30,284 bases of DNA from NCBI GenBank assembly GCA_034667545.1, contig JAXDJR010000033.1:1-30284 (forward strand), given 5' to 3'. This document shows, piece by piece, positions 24,792 to 30,284 of this stretch. The DNA comes from DATAPE01 sp034667545. GTDB taxonomy: Bacteria; Actinomycetota; CADDZG01; WHSQ01. The notes below the pieces were generated by a model. That model was given only the letters and a program-made list of their open reading frames with translations, searched no databases and had not been told where the DNA came from. The position numbers were made by a program, and so were the translations under genes. Position 1 is the first letter of the stretch; each line of letters opens with the position of its first letter.

Positions 24792-26261
24792 ATGACGGGA
24801 ATCGGAGATTTCGCTCGACAGACCCCGGGGCTTCCCGCTATCGCGGCGCCCGGCGCGAGCATCACTTTCGGCGACCTCGACCACAGGCAACGGCTCCTCG
24901 CGGGGGCGCTGCAAGCAGGGGGGGTAACTCCCGGAGACCGCATCGCGGTCCTCTCGGGGAACCGTCCTGAATCGCTCGAAGTGACCACGGGTGCGTTGCG
25001 CGCCGGCGTGATTCCCGTTCCCATCAACCCGCTGCTCACGCCGGGCGAGATCGCGTTCTTGCTCGAGGATTCGGGGTCACGGTGGCTGCTCACGGATCGC
25101 GTCACCGAGCGAGACCCCGATGTCGAGCGAGTGGTGACCTTCGGGGACGCGTACGAGCGATGCCTCCACGAGGCAAGTCCGGCCGTCCTCGCCGATGTCA
25201 CCAGGGGCCGACCGATGCATTACACATCGGGAACCACAGGGCAACCGAAGGGCGTCTGGGTTCCCCCGTCGAGCGACGCTGATGCACTGAGCGCAGCCCA
25301 AGCTTTTGTCGATCTCTGGGGCCTGACGCCCGATGACGTGCATCTGGTGTGTTCGCCGCTGGCGCACTCCGCCCCCCATCGCTTCGCGTTGCGCACGTTG
25401 GAGGCAGGGGGAACGGTGGTTCTGCAGCAACGCTTCGAAGCCGAGGAGACACTGGCATCGATCGACCTTCTCGGTGTCACGACCTCCTTCATGGTGCCGA
25501 CACATCTGGAACGGATCTTGTCGCTCGCCCACAAGCTGGCGCGTTACGACGTGTCATCGGTGCGTCTGCTAGCCCACGCTGGGGCTCCTATCCGCGAAGA
25601 CACCAAACGCACAGTCATCGATCTGTTCCCACGAGGCGCGGTGTGGGAGTTCTACGGATCTACCGAAGGAGTCGCCACGCGCATCTCCTCGGAAGAGTGG
25701 TTGCAGAAACCGGGCAGTGTCGGAACTGCCACGCCGCCCTGCCGGGTGATCGTCAGGTCTGAGGACGGAGGTGAAACGCGACGGGGAGAGGTTGGCGAGG
25801 TCTGGATATCGGATCCGAGCGAGGGCCGTTTCGAGTACTGGGGGGACCCGGGCAAGACTGCGGCTGCGTGGGACGACTCCGCCTTCACTGTAGGTGACCT
25901 CGGCTACCTCGACGAGAACGGTTACCTGTTCCTGACAGGGCGCAAGCACGACACGATCATCACGGGTGGGATCAACGTCTATCCCCTAGAGGTCGAAGCC
26001 GTCCTCGAGAGCCACCCGGCGGTCAGGGAAGCGATGGTCTACGCCGCGCCGCACCCGGAGTGGGGACAGGAGGTCGTGGCGAAAGTGGTGGGCGCGCCGG
26101 GGCTCCCTCTGGATCCGGAGTTGCTGCGTATGTGGGCGCGCGAGCGACTCGCCGGATTCAAGTGCCCGCGCCGGATCGAGGTCGTGGGATCGCTTCCTCG
26201 CACCGCAACCGGCAAATTGCAGCGCCATGGGGCTCCAGCATGCTCGTCCGATGAAGGGTGA
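24792..26261 (+). CDS. AMP-forming acyl-CoA synthetase/ligase (ANL superfamily)
   Basis: The 489-residue protein activates a carboxylic acid to its CoA thioester through an acyl-adenylate. The P-loop is YTSGTTGQPKGV (144-155), the adenine-binding motif EFYGSTEGV (286-294), the ribose-binding D369 lies in VGDLGYLDENGY, the hinge R384 in LTGRKHDTIITGG, and the C-terminal catalytic K475 in PRTATGKLQR. It is slightly shorter than usual at the N-terminus. Chain-length or aromatic specificity cannot be read. ATG 24792 has GAGG 7 nt upstream; the open frame before it runs antisense over the sigma gene and is not real. The gene is divergent from the sigma factor and convergent with malate dehydrogenase. 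Confidence 0.9.
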   Translation: MTGIGDFARQTPGLPAIAAPGASITFGDLDHRQRLLAGALQAGGVTPGDRIAVLSGNRPESLEVTTGALRAGVIPVPINPLLTPGEIAFLLEDSGSRWLLTDRVTERDPDVERVVTFGDAYERCLHEASPAVLADVTRGRPMHYTSGTTGQPKGVWVPPSSDADALSAAQAFVDLWGLTPDDVHLVCSPLAHSAPHRFALRTLEAGGTVVLQQRFEAEETLASIDLLGVTTSFMVPTHLERILSLAHKLARYDVSSVRLLAHAGAPIREDTKRTVIDLFPRGAVWEFYGSTEGVATRISSEEWLQKPGSVGTATPPCRVIVRSEDGGETRRGEVGEVWISDPSEGRFEYWGDPGKTAAAWDDSAFTVGDLGYLDENGYLFLTGRKHDTIITGGINVYPLEVEAVLESHPAVREAMVYAAPHPEWGQEVVAKVVGAPGLPLDPELLRMWARERLAGFKCPRRIEVVGSLPRTATGKLQRHGAPACSSDEG

Positions 26262-26316
26262 GGAGGCCGGCCGGCGCGCGGCAGGGTGTGGGCCCGGACG
26301 GCAGGTGGTGCTCCGC

Positions 26317-27258
26317 CTACTTGTTGCGGCGTGTGGGGAGCTCCGCGCACTTATCACGGATGGCTTCGGCGGCTTCGCGCAGCTGGGTGAGCTCATCCTC
26401 GTTCAGATCGAGCTCGACGATGCCCGTGACTCCACCTTTGCCCAGAGAAGCGGGGACTCCCAGGTAGACATCGGAGATCCCGTACTGCCCTGAGGTCCAC
26501 GCGCACGTCGGGAGGACCTCTCCGGTATCGCCGAGGATCGCGTTCACCATCCGAGCCGCCGCTGACGACGGAGCATAGAAGGCGCTGCCCTTCTGCAGGT
26601 ACTTGACGATCTCGGCCCCCGCATCCTTCGTGCGTTGGAAGAGCTGCTGCAGCGTGGCTTCGTCCACCAGCTCCGGCAGAGGTTTGCCTTGCACAGTCGC
26701 GTGGCGCGGCAATGCAACCATCTGGTCGCCGTGGGAGCCCAGCGTCAAGGCCTCGACAGAGGCCGGGGGAACGTCGAGCTTCTCCGCGATGAAGAAGCGC
26801 AGCCTGGAGGAGTCCAGCACCCCCGCCATCCCCATGACTCGCTCTTTAGGGAAGTCCGATACGGTCGCGGTCAGATAAGTCATCTCGTCGAGCGGGTTGG
26901 AGACGACGATGATCTTTGTATCCGGCGAGTTGGCAGCGATCTGCTCGGTGACGCCCCCCACGATCTCGGAGTTCGTGTCGAGCAGGTCCATGCGGCTCAT
27001 GCCGGGCTTGCGCGGAAGCCCGGCGGTGATAACTACGACGTCTGAGCCCGCGGTGTCGGTGTAATCGTTCGTTCCCACGACACGGCACTGGAACTCTTCA
27101 ACCGCAGCAGACTGACTGATGTCGAGAGCTAGACCTTGGGGAAGCCCCTCGACGATGTCAATCATGACGACTTCGTCCGCCAGATCCTTCTCGGCGATCC
27201 GCCGCGCGGTGTTAGACCCGACATTGCCCGCCCCCACCACAGTCACCTTGCTAGTCAT
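26317..27258 (-). CDS. mdh: Malate dehydrogenase (LDH-like, NAD-dependent)
   Basis: The 313-residue protein interconverts malate and oxaloacetate. The NAD loop is VVGAGNVGS (7-15), with D34 in VVMIDI selecting NAD over NADP. Substrate residues are R83 and R89 in LPRKPGMSRMD, N121, D149 and R152 in GVLDSSR, and the catalytic H176 in GSHGDQM. Arg in the mobile loop (R83) marks malate rather than lactate specificity. ATG 27258 is preceded by GGAGGTGAC, a near-ideal ribosome site. It lies 70 nt downstream of the isocitrate dehydrogenase gene and is probably co-transcribed with it; I see no promoter in that gap. Confidence 0.95.
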   Translation of the reverse strand: MTSKVTVVGAGNVGSNTARRIAEKDLADEVVMIDIVEGLPQGLALDISQSAAVEEFQCRVVGTNDYTDTAGSDVVVITAGLPRKPGMSRMDLLDTNSEIVGGVTEQIAANSPDTKIIVVSNPLDEMTYLTATVSDFPKERVMGMAGVLDSSRLRFFIAEKLDVPPASVEALTLGSHGDQMVALPRHATVQGKPLPELVDEATLQQLFQRTKDAGAEIVKYLQKGSAFYAPSSAAARMVNAILGDTGEVLPTCAWTSGQYGISDVYLGVPASLGKGGVTGIVELDLNEDELTQLREAAEAIRDKCAELPTRRNK

Positions 27259-27328
27259 GTCACCTCCGACGCTTTGCGAGCTCAGTCACTCTTAGGTCAC
27301 TTCCCGATCAAGAGATCGATCGCGAAGA

Positions 27329-28438
27329 CTAGAAGGAGCTCGCGTCGAGCTTCTCTATGATCGCATCCGCCACTCCCGAAGTGCCCACTGCAGTGGGGTC
27401 GTCTCGGCTCGGCTTCATGTCGTAAGTCACGTGCGTTCCTTCTCGAATGACCGCCGAGATCGCCGATTCCAGCCGGTCGGCAGCACCCGGCTCTTCAAGA
27501 TGCCGCAACATCAATACGCCCGAGAGCATCATCGCCATCGGATTGACTTTGTCCTGACCCGCGTACTTGGGGGCCGATCCGTGCGTGGGCTCAAACACCG
27601 CTGCGTCGTCACCGATGTTGCCCCCAGGGGCGACACCGAGGCCGCCGATCAAACCTGCGCCCAGATCGGAGACGACGTCGCCATACAGATTCGGCAACAC
27701 CAGCACGTCGTACAGCTCAGGCTTCTGCACGAGCTGCATGCACATGTTGTCCACGATACGGTCCTCGAACTCAACCCCGCTGTCTGCATACTCATCGGCG
27801 GCCACTTCGCGGGCGGTCTTCAAGAACAGGCCGTCGGAGAACTTCATGATGTTGGCCTTGTGCACTGCGGTGACCTTCTTGCGTCCGTTCTTGATCGCGT
27901 AGTCGAAGGCTGCCCGGACTATGCGCTGGGTTCCGAAGACGGAGATCGGTTTGATGGAGATCCCACTGTCTTCACGGATCCGCCGGGTGCCAAGCTCGGC
28001 GAGGAAATCGATCAGCTTCTTGGCCTCCGACGAACCCTCTTCGAACTCGATCCCCGCGTAGAGGTCCTCGTGGTTCTCGCGCACGATGACCAGATCGATG
28101 TTCTCGTAGCGCGAGCGGACTCCGGGGTAGGACTTGCAGGGCCGGAGGCACATGTAGAGGTCGAGCTCCTTGCGTAGAGCCACATTCACGCTGCGGAAGC
28201 CGGTTCCAACGGGGGTCGTGATCGGTCCCTTGATCGCCACCTTGTTGGCCCGGATGGATTCGAGCACCTGATCCGGGAGCGGGGTGCCGAACTGCTCCAT
28301 CACATCGACCCCGGCCAGCTGCACCTCCCACTCGAACTTGACGCCGGTAGCTTCCAAGACACGGCGGGTGGCTTCGGTGATCTCGGGGCCGGTACCGTCG
28401 CCCGGGATCAGCGTGACGCGATGAACCGGTTGTGACAT
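27329..28438 (-). CDS. Isocitrate dehydrogenase, NAD-type (isocitrate/isopropylmalate dehydrogenase family)
   Basis: The 369-residue beta-decarboxylating dehydrogenase begins VTLIPGDGTGPEI (8-20). The isocitrate-binding set S83, N85, R89 (FRSVNVALRK) and R99 (LRPC) is that of isocitrate dehydrogenases; the LRK and ELDLYMCLRP pattern separates it from isopropylmalate dehydrogenase. R120 (VIVRENHEDLYAG), Y127, K194 (VHKANIMK), and the metal Asps D230, D254 and D258 are present. The size matches the single-chain NAD enzymes related to mitochondrial IDH3 rather than the ~740-residue monomeric NADP enzyme of many actinobacteria. Homoisocitrate or tartrate dehydrogenase is a less likely alternative. 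ATG 28438 has AGGAG 9 nt upstream. It is divergent from citrate synthase. Confidence 0.88.
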   Translation of the reverse strand: MSQPVHRVTLIPGDGTGPEITEATRRVLEATGVKFEWEVQLAGVDVMEQFGTPLPDQVLESIRANKVAIKGPITTPVGTGFRSVNVALRKELDLYMCLRPCKSYPGVRSRYENIDLVIVRENHEDLYAGIEFEEGSSEAKKLIDFLAELGTRRIREDSGISIKPISVFGTQRIVRAAFDYAIKNGRKKVTAVHKANIMKFSDGLFLKTAREVAADEYADSGVEFEDRIVDNMCMQLVQKPELYDVLVLPNLYGDVVSDLGAGLIGGLGVAPGGNIGDDAAVFEPTHGSAPKYAGQDKVNPMAMMLSGVLMLRHLEEPGAADRLESAISAVIREGTHVTYDMKPSRDDPTAVGTSGVADAIIEKLDASSF

Positions 28439-28586
28439 TTTGCGCAGCTCCTGTCGCTAAGCGAGTGCCTAAGGTAAGGCATCCCGTTGGGCACCGCCGC
28501 CCGAACCCGTTCCTCCCAGCCGTAACAGGTCACCCGGCTGATAGCCTTATTCGTTCACACACCGGTCTCCCAGGAAGGCACAAGGG
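28439..28586. promoter_or_regulatory. Divergent intergenic region between isocitrate dehydrogenase and citrate synthase
   Basis: This 148-nt gap must hold promoters for both TCA genes. TACCTT on the minus strand (within 28470-28475) is a possible -10 for isocitrate dehydrogenase. TAGCCT near 28552 is a possible -10 for citrate synthase. The dyad TGCCT-aaggta-AGGCA (28466-28481) overlaps TAAGGTAAGGC (28470-28480), which matches one half of the DtxR/IdeR iron-box consensus; the other half is poor. Confidence 0.3.
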
Positions 28587-29708
28587 GTGGCTACTTCAGG
28601 CAAAGGACTCGAAGGCGTTGTTGCCGCCGAAACCGCTCTTAGCGACATCGACGGCAAGGAGGGCCGGCTCTCGTACGTCGGCTACGACATCCATGATCTT
28701 GCCGAGCATGCGAGCTTCGAAGAGATCATCTACTTGCTCCAGAATCTCGAACTCCCGAACTCCTCCCAGCTCGAGCAGCTGCGCGTCCAGCTCGGTGGCG
28801 AGCGGGAGCCCAACTCATTAGCGATGAAGTTGATACCTCCGCTTGCCGAAAACTCATCGCCGATGTCGATGCTCCGAACTGCCGTGTCTGCATCCTCCGC
28901 TCGAGACCCCGATGGCTGGGAGATCTCTCCCGAGGCCAACCTTCGCAAGGCCATTCGGCTTTGCGCGGTCTTCCCGACGCTCGTGGCTTATTACGACAGG
29001 ATCCGGAACGGCCACGACCTCATCCCGCCGGATCCCAGCCTGTCGCAGGCGGCGAACTTCCTGTACATGCTGAAGGGTGAAAAGGCCGACGACGACGTCG
29101 CCCGCATCTTCGACGTTTGCCTCGTCCTCCACGCCGATCACACGATGAACGCCTCCACCTTCGCGGCGCGGGTGTGCGCGGCAACACTCTCGGACATCCA
29201 CTCCGCCGTCACCGCGGCGATCGCCGCCCTCAAAGGACCGCTGCACGGCGGTGCTAATGAAGCGGTGATGAAGATGATCAAACAGATCAAAGAGCCCTCC
29301 AAGGCACGCTCCTTTATCCAGGAAAAGCTGAAGAACAAGGAGAAGGTGTCGGGGTTCGGGCACCGGGTCTACAAGACCGAGGACCCCAGGGCGACGCACC
29401 TGCGTGAAATGGCAAAGGAACTGGCCGAGAAGACCGGCAACCCGACGAACTGGGAGATCTCGAAGGAGATCGAAAAGACCGTGATGGACGAGAAGGGCCT
29501 GTATCCCAACGTCGACTTCTATGCGGCCTCCGTGTACGGATACCTGCGCATCCCCACGGATCTGTTCACCCCGATCTTCGCCTGTAGCCGCGTTGCCGGC
29601 TGGACCGCGCACGTGAGGGAGCAGTACGCCGACAACCGCCTCATCAGGCCCGACAGCGACTACGTGGGGCCGCCCCCGCGAAAGTGGATCCCTCAGTCCG
29701 AGCGCTGA
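28587..29708 (+). CDS. gltA: Citrate synthase
   Basis: The 373-residue protein condenses oxaloacetate and acetyl-CoA. It begins GLEGVVAAETALSDIDG, typical of the short bacterial/archaeal form. Active-site residues are H185 (LHADHTMNAST), the catalytic H220 (GPLHGGANEAV), H259 (GFGHRVYK) and D310 (PNVDFYAA); R-containing C-terminal motifs are present up to RPDSDYVGPP. Methylcitrate synthase is a close relative and cannot be fully excluded, but the TCA neighbours favour citrate. The GTG start has CAGGAAGG 8 nt upstream. The 3' end carries a short direct repeat with the following intergenic DNA. Confidence 0.93.
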   Translation: MATSGKGLEGVVAAETALSDIDGKEGRLSYVGYDIHDLAEHASFEEIIYLLQNLELPNSSQLEQLRVQLGGEREPNSLAMKLIPPLAENSSPMSMLRTAVSASSARDPDGWEISPEANLRKAIRLCAVFPTLVAYYDRIRNGHDLIPPDPSLSQAANFLYMLKGEKADDDVARIFDVCLVLHADHTMNASTFAARVCAATLSDIHSAVTAAIAALKGPLHGGANEAVMKMIKQIKEPSKARSFIQEKLKNKEKVSGFGHRVYKTEDPRATHLREMAKELAEKTGNPTNWEISKEIEKTVMDEKGLYPNVDFYAASVYGYLRIPTDLFTPIFACSRVAGWTAHVREQYADNRLIRPDSDYVGPPPRKWIPQSER

Positions 29709-29753
29709 TCCATCACTGGGATGCCCTCATCCCGTTCCAGCGCTGATCCATCA
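29701..29753. repeat. 15-bp direct repeat spanning the citrate synthase stop
   Basis: AGCGCTGATCCATCA occurs at 29701-29715, including the citrate synthase stop codon, and again at 29739-29753, a 38-nt period. The second copy is also preceded by a similar TCC sequence, so this looks like a small local duplication of the gene end. Confidence 0.6.
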
Positions 29754-30123
29754 GTTCCGAGCCGACACCCGCCCAAGCCGGCTCACCTCCGACGTGCCCC
29801 GGCGGTCGGTCGGGCAGCCAAAGTCTCCAACGATCGCTTCCCAGGAAACCGTGTGGTGCCGGTGGTGCCTGTGGTGCTTTCAGCCATGAGCACCGCTGTG
29901 ATCGAGATCACACATCGCCCCTTAGGTCGTACTCCCGGACAAAAGCTCGCAGAAGGGACGCGTGAGCGAGCCGCGAACGCTTAAGCCGGTCGCTAACGCT
30001 TGAGCGCGCAGCGCCGGATGCGCATCGCGCGCCGCGCACGGCCTGGGCTGTGGTGCTTTTGGTCTTGCCCCGGTTTGGTGGACACTCATTAGTGGCGCAT
30101 ACAGCGCCAGAAGGAGGGTGTCC
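29709..30123. other. Gene-free region with several short repeats
   Basis: No convincing gene is present in these ~415 nt. The region holds the direct repeat above; three closely spaced GTGGTGC units (about 29852-29879, echoing the GTGGTNC units of the 7639-7713 hairpin); a pair of similar 13-mers, CGAACGCTTAAGC and CTAACGCTTGAGC (29974-29986 and 29993-30005); and, at the right end, the probable left terminus of an insertion sequence. A 32-codon open frame from ATG 29886 has no ribosome site and no recognisable similarity. Confidence 0.6.
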
Positions 30124-30284
30124 ATGGACCGACCCGACCGATGGTCCGAAGAGTTCCGAGAGGAGGCCCTGATCAGCTACCTGAGCCGGCGTCACGAGAT
30201 GTCGGCGAACGCGGTTGCCCGCGAGCTCGGCGTCCCTGCCAACACCTTTCGACGGTGGATCAAGAAGCACGATGCTGAGGCTCA
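30072..30284 (+). mobile_element. Left end of an IS3-like insertion sequence, cut by the window edge
   Basis: The transposase OrfA-type gene at 30124 is preceded by GGTTTGGTGGACACTC (about 30072-30087), a plausible terminal inverted repeat, some 40-50 nt before the start codon, as in IS3-family elements. The other terminus lies outside the window, so the repeat and the exact left boundary cannot be confirmed and no target-site duplication can be checked. Confidence 0.5.
30124..30284 (+). CDS. Transposase OrfA-like HTH protein (IS3/IS911-type), partial
   Basis: Only the first 53 codons are visible. They begin MDRPDRWSEEFREEAL and contain a helix-turn-helix (SANAVARELGVPANTFRRWI, residues 27-46), the standard N-terminal DNA-binding domain of IS3-family OrfA proteins, which bind the element's inverted repeats. 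AGGAGGG lies 6 nt before the ATG. The leucine zipper and the OrfB catalytic DDE domain, usually reached by -1 frameshifting, would lie beyond the right edge, so it cannot be said whether the element is intact. Confidence 0.75.
   Translation, partial: MDRPDRWSEEFREEALISYLSRRHEMSANAVARELGVPANTFRRWIKKHDAEA

Noticed and set aside
29886..29984. A 32-codon open frame starting MSTAVIEITHRPLG
   Set aside because: No ribosome site, no neighbour coupling and no recognisable family; the surrounding DNA is repeat-rich.
29709..30123. tRNA gene or attachment site beside the insertion sequence
   Set aside because: I looked for a cloverleaf with T-loop GTTCRANNC and a CCA-type end and saw none; the dyads present are short and do not form the four arms.

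Overview
The window is a high-G+C stretch with strong G/C third-position bias, many GTG and some TTG starts, and dense gene packing. Several traits point to an actinobacterium (Actinomycetota), probably aerobic and heterotrophic: a coenzyme-F420:NADP oxidoreductase, a split methylmalonyl-CoA mutase, a SigK/RskA-type ECF sigma and anti-sigma pair, actinobacterial acyl-CoA carboxylases, and TANNNT boxes 6-8 nt from start codons that imply leaderless mRNAs. I cannot place it to class. An uncultured lineage is possible but not shown.

Layout. (1) 1-2716: an exported phospholipase C/acid-phosphatase-like phosphoesterase cut by the left edge, a SAM methyltransferase, and a divergent DUF2304-GT2 glycosyltransferase. 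(2) 2788-7477, minus strand: an R2lox-like oxidase fused to an SCP2 domain, an acyl-CoA dehydrogenase, RNase D, and a NYN nuclease with two LOTUS/OST-HTH domains that shares an ATGA overlap with RNase D. (3) 7766-14787, minus strand: a tightly coupled acyl-CoA catabolic operon. In order of transcription it holds a 61-aa unknown protein, carboxyltransferase (beta), enoyl-CoA hydratase, HMG-CoA-lyase-like protein, biotin carboxylase/BCCP (alpha), and a large GT-C-like membrane protein. This set resembles the leucine/3-methylcrotonyl-CoA route. (4) 14858-17450: biotin protein ligase and a second biotin carboxylase, divergent with start codons only 20 bp apart over what looks like one shared -10 element. 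(5) 17490-19748, minus strand: F420:NADP oxidoreductase and methylmalonyl-CoA mutase catalytic subunit. (6) 19835-23290, plus strand: SdhD-A-B and a DUF218 protein. (7) 23366-26261: anti-sigma/sigma pair, then a divergent acyl-CoA ligase. (8) 26317-29708: malate dehydrogenase and NAD-type isocitrate dehydrogenase on the minus strand, citrate synthase divergent. (9) 29709-30284: a gene-free, repeat-bearing stretch and the left end of an IS3-like element cut by the right edge.

How it fits together. Most of the window feeds acyl-CoA and branched-chain carbon into the TCA cycle. Acyl-CoA ligase and dehydrogenase, hydratase, biotin-dependent carboxylase and lyase would yield acetyl-CoA and acetoacetate. 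A second carboxylase alpha subunit with methylmalonyl-CoA mutase fits propionyl-CoA to succinyl-CoA. Succinate dehydrogenase, malate dehydrogenase, isocitrate dehydrogenase and citrate synthase are central cycle enzymes, and BirA biotinylates both carboxylase alpha subunits.

I found no clear-cut new defence or mobile system. The observations most worth following are the R2lox-SCP2 fusion with an altered cross-link site, the RNase D/NYN-LOTUS pair, the Cys-to-Ser change in the HMG-CoA-lyase loop, the coupled 61-aa protein, and the symmetric birA/accA promoter. I saw no rRNA or tRNA genes and no CRISPR array.
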